Below are positions 6,721 to 14,434 of a DNA stretch of 15,363 nucleotides, piece by piece. Each line of letters begins with the position of its first letter. Position 1 is the stretch's first letter. The DNA comes from an uncultured Bacilli bacterium (GTDB taxonomy: Bacteria; Bacillota_I; Bacilli_A; RF39; UBA660): the NCBI GenBank assembly GCA_944358495.1, contig CALVRF010000024.1:1-15363 (forward strand). Direction: 5' to 3'. The notes under the pieces are model-generated. The model saw only the letters and a program-made list of their open reading frames with translations, made no database searches and was not told where the DNA came from. Both the position numbers and the translations under genes were made by a program.

Positions 6721-6872
6721 ACCATCCTAATTCATCTTAATTAATATAACGGTTTTACCCGGAAGTGTTTACACTTCACTAAAAAAGGAGCTTTCAATTA
6801 ACCGTTTTACTAGTTTCCACCACCCACTAGTTCGCTATGAAAAACAAATTAATTTACTTTTCTTTTTTTACG
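6682..6872 (-). ncRNA. Alanine T-box riboswitch (specifier GCU) upstream of the alaS operon
   Basis: All main T-box parts can be read on the minus strand. Stem I has a lower helix (CGTAAAAAAAG at 6872-6862 with the strand just after the specifier) and an upper helix (AATTAATTTGTTTT with AAAACGGTTAATT). The apical AGCGA bulge lies at 6836-6832 with an ACTAGT-closed GGTGGTGGAA loop. The specifier triplet GCU (6791-6789) follows GAAA in the internal loop. The T-box AGGATGGTACCACGG (6728-6714) carries UGGU, which fits the ACCA end of tRNA-Ala. The leader ends in a terminator hairpin. GCU is an alanine codon, matching the downstream alaS. Uncharged tRNA-Ala would stabilise the antiterminator and allow expression. 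The 5' strand of Stem I lies inside the last codons and stop of the AI-2E gene. Confidence 0.92.
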
Positions 6873-8068
6873 CTTTTACTTTTTTTCTTAACATCAGTAA
6901 TGGCATGCAATTCATCATCAAGAATTATACCATCGTCACGATCAATTAACCCATACTTTTTATCAAAGAATTGGAAAATGGTTTTCGCTACTGCAATAAT
7001 CGGAGTTGAAATAAGCATACCCAAAATTCCAAAGAAATAACCAAACACTAATAATCCAAGCATAATCGTTACTGGATGTAACTTAGTTGTTTTAGACATA
7101 ATATATGGTTGCAAAAAATTACCTTCTAAAAATTGAATTAAAGCAATAACGGCTAAAGCCAAAATACCCGTTGTCGGACTTTGAGTCAATCCAACAATAA
7201 CTGCTGGCGCTCCACCAATGTAAGGACCAGCATATGGAATAATATTAGTAATTCCACAAAAGAAACCGAATAATGCCGGTGCTTCTAAACCACCTATCCA
7301 TAAACCAATAGAAGTTAAAATAAATATAGAACTACAATCGATTAAAGCTCCTTGTACATATTTACGAAGTGAACTATTAACATCGTTAATTAAATCCATA
7401 CTAGTTTCTCTAAATTTTTTCGGAAACAAATTAATCAAAGAAGACTTAGAATCAAAACTTATAAGTAAGAAAAATCCGATAATAAGTCCAAGTACTAATG
7501 TTCCCATACCAGAGAAGAAACCAGATATAACATTAAATAATCCCGCCGGAAGTTCTTTAGTTACACCAGCTGCAAAATCATTAAATTTAGCAAAAAACTC
7601 ATCTTTTATCGCTTCTGCATCGATATTTGGAATGTTTTTAACTTGTTCAAATACTCCTAAACACCAATCTTTAATTGACTCGAAAACTCCTGGAGCAATC
7701 TTTGCAAACTCGCCAATTTGGTTAGCTAATAATGGAATCAATGCCGCTAAAACTAAAAATACTACCAAAAATAATATTAAGTAAGTTATAATGGCTCCAA
7801 ACGTCCGCTTAATCCCTTTACTTTGTAACCAATTAATAAACGGATCAAATAACCAAGCAATTAAAATACCTATAAATAATGGTGTAACAATTTTAACAAT
7901 TGTCCAAATAAAATTTAAAATATTGGTTTCTTTAAATAACAACAGTATCAAATAAAGTCCTAATGCTAATAACAAGAAATAAGTAACATTAAGTACTCTA
8001 GATGCTTTATTAGCTACATCATTTATTTTTTGCTTATCTATTTCTGCGCTGACTTTTCTCCTAAGCAT
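6854..8068 (-). CDS. AI-2E family (PerM/TqsA-like) membrane transporter
   Basis: The 404-residue protein is a multi-pass membrane protein of the AI-2E family (PF01594 type). Its N-terminal half has two hydrophobic hairpins (about 27-72 and 89-115), followed by a soluble, helical extracytoplasmic-like stretch (about 120-190). The C-terminal half is the most conserved-looking, with SGMGTLVLGLIIGFFLLISFD, GFFCGITNIIPYAGPYIGG and a final LLVFGYFFGILGMLISTPIIAVAKTI. The lysine-rich tail is cytosolic. Family members are linked to AI-2 export or Na+/H+ antiport, and neither can be decided here. ATG 8068 has AAAGGAG 8 nt upstream. It follows frr by 13 bp and is probably co-transcribed with it. Its last codons also encode the 5' arm of the T-box RNA. 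Confidence 0.9.
   Translation of the reverse strand: MLRRKVSAEIDKQKINDVANKASRVLNVTYFLLLALGLYLILLLFKETNILNFIWTIVKIVTPLFIGILIAWLFDPFINWLQSKGIKRTFGAIITYLILFLVVFLVLAALIPLLANQIGEFAKIAPGVFESIKDWCLGVFEQVKNIPNIDAEAIKDEFFAKFNDFAAGVTKELPAGLFNVISGFFSGMGTLVLGLIIGFFLLISFDSKSSLINLFPKKFRETSMDLINDVNSSLRKYVQGALIDCSSIFILTSIGLWIGGLEAPALFGFFCGITNIIPYAGPYIGGAPAVIVGLTQSPTTGILALAVIALIQFLEGNFLQPYIMSKTTKLHPVTIMLGLLVFGYFFGILGMLISTPIIAVAKTIFQFFDKKYGLIDRDDGIILDDELHAITDVKKKSKSVKKEK
6924..6932 (-). promoter_or_regulatory. Candidate extended -10 promoter for the T-box operon inside the AI-2E gene
   Basis: On the minus strand the sequence TGGTATAAT (6932-6924) is a perfect extended -10 element. It lies about 50 bp upstream of the T-box Stem I, within the last codons of the AI-2E gene. 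There is no good -35 box, which extended -10 promoters can do without. A chance match in AT-rich coding sequence is possible. Confidence 0.4.
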
Positions 8069-8081
8069 GTATTCATCTCCT

Positions 8082-8627
8082 TTACACTTGTAAAAGTTCT
8101 TCTTCTTTTTCTTTTAAAAGTTCATCAACTTTTTTATTATATTTATTTATCAAATCTTGGACATCACTAGTCATATCTTTTTTATCATCTTCAGTAACAT
8201 CTTCCATTTTTTTTATATCATTATTCGCATCTTGTCTAACATTACGTAAAACAATTTTACAATCTTCAGCAATTTGTTTTACTTGCTTAACATATTCTTT
8301 TCGTGTATCTTCAGTTAATGCTGGAATATTTAAAATAATACTCTCCCCATTATTATTTGGTGTAAGTCCAATATTGGCTTCAAATATTGCCTTTTCAATA
8401 GCCGCAATTGCCCCTCTATCATAAGGTTTAATCATAAGCATCCTCGCTTCCGGAATTGAAATCGTCGCCAAAGCTTTTAAAGGTGTATCCGTCCCATAAT
8501 AAGACACCATAATTCCATCTAAAATGGCCGGATTAGCCCTTCCAGCTCTAACATTAGTAAATCTTCTTTGCATTGCACTAATAGCATCCTGCATTTTGCT
8601 TTCTGCTTCTAATAAAATATCATCCAT
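8082..8627 (-). CDS. frr: Ribosome recycling factor
   Basis: RRF acts with EF-G to split the post-termination ribosome in the cytosol. The protein shows the family pattern throughout: the N-terminal helix MDDILLEAESKMQDAI, RAGRANPAILDGIMVSYYGTDTPL, IPEARMLMIKPYD, and the C-terminal EDTRKEYVKQVKQIAEDCK ... LRNVRQDANN with a final lysine-rich helix. At about 181 residues it matches the usual length (about 185). I prefer ATG 8627, because it aligns with the family start and has AAAGGA about 8 nt upstream. ATG 8636 (three residues longer) has a much closer ribosome site and is the alternative. pyrH, the common upstream neighbour, is missing; a sigma-A promoter directly precedes the gene instead. 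Confidence 0.97.
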   Translation of the reverse strand: MDDILLEAESKMQDAISAMQRRFTNVRAGRANPAILDGIMVSYYGTDTPLKALATISIPEARMLMIKPYDRGAIAAIEKAIFEANIGLTPNNNGESIILNIPALTEDTRKEYVKQVKQIAEDCKIVLRNVRQDANNDIKKMEDVTEDDKKDMTSDVQDLINKYNKKVDELLKEKEEELLQV

Positions 8628-8651
8628 TCTTTTCATCCTTTCCTTACCACT

Positions 8652-8680
8652 ATTATAATATATATACTAACTTTCGGCAA
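8652..8680 (-). promoter_or_regulatory. Sigma-A type promoter of frr-AI-2E transporter
   Basis: On the minus strand TTGCCG (8680-8675), a 17-bp spacer and a perfect TATAAT (8657-8652) lie about 25 bp upstream of the frr start. No terminator is seen between the sigma-factor gene and frr, so read-through could add to expression. Confidence 0.75.
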
Positions 8681-8691
8681 GAGTTAACCAT

Positions 8692-9726
8692 TTATTTCCT
8701 AATTCCATATTGATAATTATCTTTTTTTTCAAATCCTCTTTCTAACAAGATTTGTTTTAGTTTTGCTAATCCCCTACTTTCTAGCTCCATTATTCGACTT
8801 TCAGGGATTTGATAAAAAATCGCTAATTCTTCTATCGATGCCATCTTCATTCCATTAAAACCAAATCTTTTAATAATTATCTCTTTTTCGCGCCACGATA
8901 AATTACTGGTATTAATTAATGATAACAACTCTTCTTCAAAGATCATATTTTCCACTTGCTGTGCAATAGACACATCATCAGCTATAAAATCACCAATTTC
9001 CGTATCCTCTTCATCTCCTACTTTACCATTTAAGCTAATACTACTATCTAAATAAAAGTTACGATAAATCTCCAGTAGCTGTACAATTTTGAACTCTGAC
9101 TTGCCTGTCATTTGTACTAACTCATGGTTAAAAGGTTCCCTACCAAAGTTTTCGATAAAAGACTTCCTTATACCAATTAATTCTCTGATTTCATCTCTCA
9201 CTCTTTGAGGCAGACGAACTACTCTAGCAGTCATTGCCAGCCAATTATTAATACTTTGTTTTATTAAATAAACTGCATACGTTGCAAACCGAACATTCAT
9301 CTCTATATCAAATTGTTTAACCGCTTTTAATAAACCTATGTTTCCTTCTTGAATCAAATCTATTCTCTCCACTTTTTCTGGTAAATTTTTATGATAATAA
9401 GAATTCACAACATTTACTACTAATCGAAAATTATGAGCTATAAATTCATCACGCATCATTTTAGCTTCATTAATTGCCTGCCTTAACAAAATTTTTTTCT
9501 CATCATCCATGGCCTCTAAATATTTATCTTTAAAATAAGGGTTGACTTCCATATAATATTCCAAATATGCTTTCTTAATATCCGCTAACACTTCATCATA
9601 AAAAGAAAGTTTCAATCTTTTCATTATCTTTCGTTCTTGTCTTGGTGTATAAATATCGTGATTAGTCTCATTATTAAGATAATCCCTAACTATATTATCT
9701 GAAAATGCCCGTTCATGTCTTCGCAT
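8692..9726 (-). CDS. Sigma-70 family RNA polymerase sigma factor with divergent promoter-recognition residues
   Basis: The protein directs RNA polymerase to promoters. Region 2 spans about 95-165, with HNFRLVVNVV, DLIQEGNIGLLKAVKQFD and FATYAVYLIKQSINNW. Region 3 starts at ARVVRLPQRVRDEI, and the 3.2 finger has GDEEDTEIGDFIADD. Region 4 ends with WREKEIIIKRFGF and a helix-turn-helix at about 297-327 (SIEELAIFYQIPESRIMELES). Compared with primary sigma factors, the tryptophan pair of region 2.3/2.4 is Tyr-Leu, and the -35 contact residues of region 4.2 (RE..RQ in E. coli) are ES..ME. Between the N-terminal helix and region 2.1 lies an unusual stretch of about 50 residues. I chose ATG 9726 with AGAGGTGG upstream; GTG 9735 lies inside that site. 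It looks like an alternative sigma factor with changed specificity. Its own promoter is consensus sigma-A. Confidence 0.9.
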   Translation of the reverse strand: MRRHERAFSDNIVRDYLNNETNHDIYTPRQERKIMKRLKLSFYDEVLADIKKAYLEYYMEVNPYFKDKYLEAMDDEKKILLRQAINEAKMMRDEFIAHNFRLVVNVVNSYYHKNLPEKVERIDLIQEGNIGLLKAVKQFDIEMNVRFATYAVYLIKQSINNWLAMTARVVRLPQRVRDEIRELIGIRKSFIENFGREPFNHELVQMTGKSEFKIVQLLEIYRNFYLDSSISLNGKVGDEEDTEIGDFIADDVSIAQQVENMIFEEELLSLINTSNLSWREKEIIIKRFGFNGMKMASIEELAIFYQIPESRIMELESRGLAKLKQILLERGFEKKDNYQYGIRK

Positions 9727-9748
9727 AATTCCCACCTCTTAAGCCGCT

Positions 9749-9777
9749 ATTATACAAAGTTTTTAGTTTTTTTTCAA
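9749..9777 (-). promoter_or_regulatory. Sigma-A type promoter of the sigma-factor gene
   Basis: On the minus strand TTGAAA (9777-9772), a 17-bp spacer and TATAAT (9754-9749) lie about 22 bp upstream of the sigma-factor start, just beyond the dnaJ terminator. Confidence 0.8.
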
Positions 9778-9779
9778 GG

Positions 9780-9815
9780 AAAAAATAGAAAGCTATAAAT
9801 AACTTTCTATTTTTT
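9780..9815 (-). terminator. Rho-independent terminator of the hrcA-grpE-dnaK-dnaJ operon
   Basis: On the minus strand a long perfect stem (AAATAGAAAG with CTTTCTATTT, extended by flanking A:T pairs to 13 bp) with a 10-nt loop ends in a T run. The dnaJ TAG stop (9795-9793) sits in the loop. The symmetry could also allow it to act on plus-strand transcripts, though none are known here. Confidence 0.85.
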
Positions 9816-10905
9816 TAAAATCTGCAGCATCATCTAGTCCTGTTTTCGCTAATTGCTCAAACAATTTTTTTTGTTCACGAGATAACCTTTTCGGTGTCTT
9901 AACCTTTAAAACAATATACATATCACCTTTACCAAAAGCATTGACATTTTCCACACCTTTTCCTCTTACTCTATGCTTATCCCCGCTTTCACTACCAGCT
10001 GGAATAGTTAAAGTAATATTACCATATAAAGTTGGAACTTTCTTTTTACAACCTAAAGCTGCTTCTGACACCGTAATCGGTAAATCTAAATAAATATCAT
10101 TATCATCTCTTCTAAAAATTGGATGTTCTTTAACATAAAACTCTAAATAAATATCACCATTAGGTCCACCATTTTTACCTGCTTCCCCTTTACCTCTAAT
10201 ACGTAATTGATTCCCTGTATCAACACCAGCCGGAATTTTAACTTCAATCGTCTTTTTTCTACGAACCGTGCCTGAACCATGGCATTTCATGCACTCTCTA
10301 GTATAAGTTTTTCCGCGTCCCTCACATTTATCACAAGTTGTTTTTGTCATAAAGGCGCCAAAAATTGTTTGCTGCTGAGCTGTAATTGTTCCTGAACCAT
10401 GACACTTATCACAAGTATCGACATCAAAGCCCCCTTCACCATCACACTCGTCACAAGTATCATTTAAAGTCAATGTAATATCTTTATTAGTTCCAAATAC
10501 TGCTTCTTCAAACTCTAAATCCATACGCACAATTTTATCTGGTCCTTTAGTCGCCCTATTAGAATTGCCTCCAAAGCCGCCAAAACCAAAATCACTAAAA
10601 CCGCCAAAACCGCTACCGAAAGCTTCTTTAAAAATATCTGAAAAATCAAAGCCACTAAAGTCGTAACCTCCAGCCCCATTATTATTAAAAGCACTATGTC
10701 CAAATTGATCATATTGCTTACGCTTATCCTCATCGGATAAAACGGCATAAGCCTCCTGAGCTTCTTTAAATTTTTCAGCAGCGTCCGGCTCTTTAGATAC
10801 ATCAGGATGATATTTTTTGGCTAATTTGCGGAAAGCACTTTTGATTTCGGCCTGAGTTGCATCCTTTGAAACCCCTAAGACCTCATAATAATCTTTTTTT
10901 TCCAT
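9793..10905 (-). CDS. dnaJ: Chaperone DnaJ (type I Hsp40)
   Basis: DnaJ delivers unfolded clients to DnaK and stimulates its ATPase. Domains in order: a J domain (1-70) with the essential HPD at 33-35; a Gly/Phe-rich linker (about 75-115, many GFG repeats); a zinc domain with four CxxCxGxG repeats at Cys151, 165, 191 and 205; and the C-terminal substrate-binding and dimerisation part with IPAGVDTGNQLRIRGKGEAG. At 370 residues it is full length for type I. The start ATG has an AAGGTGAT ribosome site. It is the last gene of the CIRCE-controlled operon, separated from dnaK by a hairpin, and its stop codon lies within the terminator loop. All four zinc repeats are intact. Confidence 0.98.
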   Translation of the reverse strand: MEKKDYYEVLGVSKDATQAEIKSAFRKLAKKYHPDVSKEPDAAEKFKEAQEAYAVLSDEDKRKQYDQFGHSAFNNNGAGGYDFSGFDFSDIFKEAFGSGFGGFSDFGFGGFGGNSNRATKGPDKIVRMDLEFEEAVFGTNKDITLTLNDTCDECDGEGGFDVDTCDKCHGSGTITAQQQTIFGAFMTKTTCDKCEGRGKTYTRECMKCHGSGTVRRKKTIEVKIPAGVDTGNQLRIRGKGEAGKNGGPNGDIYLEFYVKEHPIFRRDDNDIYLDLPITVSEAALGCKKKVPTLYGNITLTIPAGSESGDKHRVRGKGVENVNAFGKGDMYIVLKVKTPKRLSREQKKLFEQLAKTGLDDAADFKKIESYL

Positions 10906-10928
10906 CTTATCACCTTCCTATAATGAGA

Positions 10929-10950
10929 AAGTTCTAGTCACCTAGAACTT
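10929..10950 (-). other. dnaK-dnaJ intergenic hairpin without T tract
   Basis: A 9-bp perfect stem AAGTTCTAG/CTAGAACTT closes a GTGA (GNRA-type) tetraloop on the minus-strand transcript. The stem overlaps the dnaK stop codon. No T run follows, so it is not a classic terminator. It may be an RNA-processing or mRNA-stabilising element that sets the DnaK:DnaJ ratio. Confidence 0.6.
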
Positions 10951-12763
10951 ATTTTTCCTCATATTCGGCATCTTTAACATCGCCATCTTTATCATCTTTT
11001 TTGTCTTGGTTGTCTTCAGCTTGAGCCTTTTTAGCTGCTTCTTCATATAATTTAGCACCTAAAGACATCGCTGTTTCGTTTAAAGCTTCAGTTTTCTTCT
11101 TAATATCATCAGTATCATCTTTCTCTAAAGCTTTCTTTAATTCTTTAATTTGTTTTTCAGCTTTTTCTTTATCTTTTTTATCAGCTTTATCACCTAATTC
11201 TTTAATAGATTTCTCAGCCATAAAGATTGTTTGTTCAGCCTCATTTTTCATGTCAGCTGCCTCTTTACGTTTTTCATCAGCAGCTTTATTTTCTTCAGCC
11301 TCTTTAACCATTTTATCAATTTCTTCATCAGATAATGATCCGCCAGAAGTAATCGTAATCGATTGAGCTTTACCAGTACCTTTATCTTTAGCCGTTACAT
11401 TAACAATACCATTAGCATCAATATCAAATGTAACTTCAATTTGTGGAACTCCTCTAGGAGCTGCCGGAATATTCGTTAATTGGAAATTACCTAAAGTTTT
11501 ATTGTCAGCAGCCATTGGTCTTTCACCTTGTAAAATATGAATATCAACAGCTGGCTGATTATCGGCAGCAGTTGAAAACACTTGTGATTTACTAGTTGGA
11601 ATTGTCGTATTTCTTGGGATTAATACTGTACAAACGCCACCTAAAGTTTCAATACCAAGTGAAAGCGGAGTTACATCTAGTAAGACGATATCATTTACAT
11701 CACCAACTAACACGCCACCTTGAATAGCCGCACCCATAGCTACAACTTCGTCAGGGTTAACATTTTTACTTGCCTCTTGGCCTAATTCATTTTTAATTAA
11801 TTCAGCAACTTTTGGCATACGCGTAGAACCACCAACTAACAATACTTTATCAATATCGTTCTTACTTAATTTAGCATCTTTTAAAGCTTTTCTAATTGGT
11901 TCCAAAGTAGACATTAATAAATCATCTGTCAACTCTTCAAATTTCGCACGACTTAAAGTAATATCTAAGTGAAGTGGTCCATCTTCCCCTTGAGATAAGA
12001 ATGGTAAAGAGATATTCGTAGTTGACACTCCACTTAAATCTTTTTTAGCCTTTTCAGCAGCATCTTTTAAACGTTGCATTGCCATTTTGTCTTTAGTTAA
12101 ATCAATACCATTTTGTTTCTTAAATTCATCTACTAAATAATCGATAATACGTTTATCAAAGTCATCACCACCTAAACGGTTGTTACCGCTAGTTGCTTTA
12201 ACCTCAAATACACCATCACCAATTTCAAGGATAGAAACATCGAATGTTCCTCCACCTAAATCATAAACTAAAATTTGCTCTGTTTTATCTTGTTTATCAA
12301 GGCCATAAGCTAAAGCAGCAGCTGTCGGTTCATTGATAATTCTTTCAACTTCAAGTCCAGCAATCTTACCAGCATTTTTCGTTGCTTGTCTTTCAGCATC
12401 ATTAAAATAAGCTGGAACCGTAATAACCGCTTTCGTTACTTTTTCACCCAAATAACTTTCGGCAGTTTTCTTTAAATCACTTAAAATCATCGCACTGATT
12501 TCTTCAGGAGTATATTCCTTACCATTAGCTTTAACTTTCTTATCAGTACCCATTAATCTCTTAATAGAAGAAATCGTATCTGGATTAGTTACCATTTGGT
12601 TTTTAGCAGCTGTACCCACAATAATTTCTCCATTTTTAAAAGCAACAACTGAAGGTGTTGTTCTAGAACCTTCCGCATTAGCGATAACTTTAGCCTCGCC
12701 ACCTTCATATACACATACACAACTATTAGTTGTACCTAAATCAATACCTATAATTTTACTCAT
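10949..12763 (-). CDS. dnaK: Chaperone DnaK (Hsp70)
   Basis: This ATP-dependent chaperone folds and protects proteins in the cytosol. The ATPase domain (about 1-355) shows the phosphate-1 loop IGIDLGTTNSCV (5-16), NEPTAAALAYGL, the phosphate-2 VYDLGGGTFDVS and VLLVGGSTRMP. The substrate-binding beta domain follows (VTPLSLGIETLGG, ILQGERPMAADN, FDIDANGIVNVTAKDKGTGK). The helical lid is Lys/Glu-rich and ends in acidic DGDVKDAEYEEK. At 604 residues it has the short Gram-positive form, lacking the subdomain insert found in proteobacterial DnaK. An AAAGGATGA ribosome site precedes the start. It follows grpE by 16 bp in the CIRCE-regulated operon. Nothing is missing. Confidence 0.99.
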   Translation of the reverse strand: MSKIIGIDLGTTNSCVCVYEGGEAKVIANAEGSRTTPSVVAFKNGEIIVGTAAKNQMVTNPDTISSIKRLMGTDKKVKANGKEYTPEEISAMILSDLKKTAESYLGEKVTKAVITVPAYFNDAERQATKNAGKIAGLEVERIINEPTAAALAYGLDKQDKTEQILVYDLGGGTFDVSILEIGDGVFEVKATSGNNRLGGDDFDKRIIDYLVDEFKKQNGIDLTKDKMAMQRLKDAAEKAKKDLSGVSTTNISLPFLSQGEDGPLHLDITLSRAKFEELTDDLLMSTLEPIRKALKDAKLSKNDIDKVLLVGGSTRMPKVAELIKNELGQEASKNVNPDEVVAMGAAIQGGVLVGDVNDIVLLDVTPLSLGIETLGGVCTVLIPRNTTIPTSKSQVFSTAADNQPAVDIHILQGERPMAADNKTLGNFQLTNIPAAPRGVPQIEVTFDIDANGIVNVTAKDKGTGKAQSITITSGGSLSDEEIDKMVKEAEENKAADEKRKEAADMKNEAEQTIFMAEKSIKELGDKADKKDKEKAEKQIKELKKALEKDDTDDIKKKTEALNETAMSLGAKLYEEAAKKAQAEDNQDKKDDKDGDVKDAEYEEK

Positions 12764-12779
12764 ATCTAATCATCCTTTC

Positions 12780-13388
12780 TTATTCACTAACTTTAACCAT
12801 AGCAGTTCTAATAACTCTATCTTTTAACAAATAGCCTTTTTGTAACACCTCAATTACCATTCCTGGCTCCATACCTTCAACTTTTTCTGTCAAAACCGCC
12901 TGATGGTAATTAGGATCAAAAGGTTTTTTATTGCCATCGATAGCCTTAATTTCAAACCTATTTAAAACATCAGTTAAATGGCAATAAATCATTTTAAAAC
13001 CTTCTAAGAATTTTGAAAGTTCATCAGTTAAATCATCATCATCCATACTAATAGCTCTTTCAAAATTATCGACAATTGGTAGTAAATCCTTTGCAATATC
13101 CTCATTAGAATATTTAAGCATACGTGCAACTTCTTCTTCTTTTCTTTTGCGATAATTAACCATATCCGCATCTTTTCTTAAAAGGGCTTCTTCTAACTTT
13201 TTAATTTTTTCTTCATTACAGTCACATTTTCCCTCTCCACATCCACATTTTGCTTCATGGTTTTTAGACTGCCTTTTCTCATGGCTTTTACCATGTTTAT
13301 TTTCTTTTTTAACATCATGAGTTTTTTCTTGTTTATCATCTTGGCGTTTTTCTTCCGCTTGTTTTTTTACGTCTTTTTCTTCATTCAT
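12780..13388 (-). CDS. grpE: Nucleotide exchange factor GrpE with Cys/His-rich N-terminal tail
   Basis: GrpE releases ADP from DnaK and tunes the chaperone cycle to temperature. The C-terminal beta domain shows GNKKPFDPNYHQAVL and GYLLKDRVIRTAMVKV, and the central helix forms the dimer coiled coil (KIKKLEEALLRKDADMVNYRKR ... LLPIVDNFERAI). I chose ATG 13388, which has GGTGAT just upstream; the in-frame GTG at 13400 is an alternative adding four residues. Translation begins 4 nt after the hrcA stop, so the two are coupled. The N-terminal tail, usually just charged and disordered, is here rich in Lys and contains four His (24, 32, 36, 44) and a CGCGEGKCDC cluster (48-57). This suggests metal or redox binding, but function is unproven. 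Confidence 0.96.
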   Translation of the reverse strand: MNEEKDVKKQAEEKRQDDKQEKTHDVKKENKHGKSHEKRQSKNHEAKCGCGEGKCDCNEEKIKKLEEALLRKDADMVNYRKRKEEEVARMLKYSNEDIAKDLLPIVDNFERAISMDDDDLTDELSKFLEGFKMIYCHLTDVLNRFEIKAIDGNKKPFDPNYHQAVLTEKVEGMEPGMVIEVLQKGYLLKDRVIRTAMVKVSE

Positions 13389-13392
13389 TTTA

Positions 13393-14391
13393 TCACCCAC
13401 TCATCTTTCTAATATTCTCTTGGATGTAATTAAGTAAAGCCTCTGCCCGGTCATACTCCATTCGCTTTGGACCAATCAAAGCAATCGTTCCTTTAACACC
13501 ATTATTAGTATAATATGTTTTAATAACCGAAATATCATCATCAATCATATTTTCACTGCCAATATATACGTTAATTCCATCCTCACTTGCTCTGATATTT
13601 TTTATAAGTTCTCTATCCTCAAACTTATTTAAAATATTCCGAATTTTATTAACGTCATCAAATTCTGGCTCGCCTAACAGTTTAGCTTGACCAGCCACTT
13701 TAATATCCGGATGAAAAGTAAATTCACTAAAAGCATTGTAAAAGGCATTATATAAAGCCTCATGCTGTTTAACATATTTACCAATCACCGGCTTTACTTC
13801 AAATTCTAAAGTTTTACTAACTTCAGAAAGCGGTGTTCCCACAATAAGTTTATTAATAATATCCACAGTTTGTTTCACTTCTGATTGTGAAATCATTTCA
13901 TCGATAACTACATGACGGTTTTCCACATGACCCTTATCGGTAATAATAATAGCTGTCATATTACCTGGACTAATTGGGATTGCCTCCACCCGAACAATTA
14001 AATTATCTTCAGATGCTGTTCCTAATACTACTGCTGTATAATTAGTTAATTCCGAAACAATTTCCATACTTTTAACAATTGCATCACTAAGCACTAAAGA
14101 ATTGTTTTTAAAAATTGTTTGTAACTTTAACATATCTTCGCCAGTAAGTTCTTTCGCTTCCATAATATTATCTACATAATAACGATAACCTTTATCACTA
14201 GGCACACGTCCTGATGAGGTATGCGTTTTTTCTAATAACCCACAATCTTCTAAGGCAGCCATCTCATTTCGCACCGTAGCACTAGAACAGTTCATAATAT
14301 CACACAAAGCTTTAGAACTAACTGGTTTAGCAGTTTTAATATAGTTTTCCACAATTAACTTAAGTAATTGCTCCTGTCTATCACTTATCAT
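13393..14391 (-). CDS. hrcA: Heat-inducible transcription repressor HrcA
   Basis: HrcA binds CIRCE operators and represses chaperone operons, with GroEL often helping it to fold. The N-terminal winged helix (about 1-75) shows LLKLIVENYIKTAKPVSSKAL, CSSATVRNEMAALEDCGLLEKTHTSSGRVPSDKGYRYYVD, which is the classic HrcA signature. The GAF-like dimerisation region follows, and the C-terminus has VYIGSENMIDD and GTIALIGPKRMEYDRAEALLNYI. At 332 residues it is standard. ATG 14391 has a GAGGTGAT ribosome site. It is the first gene of the operon, with two CIRCE-like operators directly upstream, so it is autoregulated. It uses TGA as stop and is followed at once by grpE. Confidence 0.98.
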   Translation of the reverse strand: MISDRQEQLLKLIVENYIKTAKPVSSKALCDIMNCSSATVRNEMAALEDCGLLEKTHTSSGRVPSDKGYRYYVDNIMEAKELTGEDMLKLQTIFKNNSLVLSDAIVKSMEIVSELTNYTAVVLGTASEDNLIVRVEAIPISPGNMTAIIITDKGHVENRHVVIDEMISQSEVKQTVDIINKLIVGTPLSEVSKTLEFEVKPVIGKYVKQHEALYNAFYNAFSEFTFHPDIKVAGQAKLLGEPEFDDVNKIRNILNKFEDRELIKNIRASEDGINVYIGSENMIDDDISVIKTYYTNNGVKGTIALIGPKRMEYDRAEALLNYIQENIRKMSG

Positions 14392-14404
14392 GGCATCACC
14401 TCTT

Positions 14405-14431
14405 TTAGCACTCCTTAATGCTGAATGCTAT
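14405..14431. promoter_or_regulatory. CIRCE operator 1 (imperfect), downstream of the -10 box
   Basis: The left arm TTAGCACTC matches the CIRCE consensus exactly. After 9 bp comes GAATGCTAT, with two mismatches to GAGTGCTAA. It overlaps the probable transcription start and 5' leader of hrcA. Confidence 0.75.
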
Positions 14432-14434
14432 TTC

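Noticed and set aside
6789..6791. Reading the T-box specifier as AGC (serine)
   Set aside because: Shifting by one base gives AGC, but the GCU register fits the downstream alaS and the A discriminator of tRNA-Ala.
10515..10802. A second minus-strand frame inside dnaJ
   Set aside because: It overlaps the conserved J and Gly/Phe-rich region in another frame and has no independent start signals.
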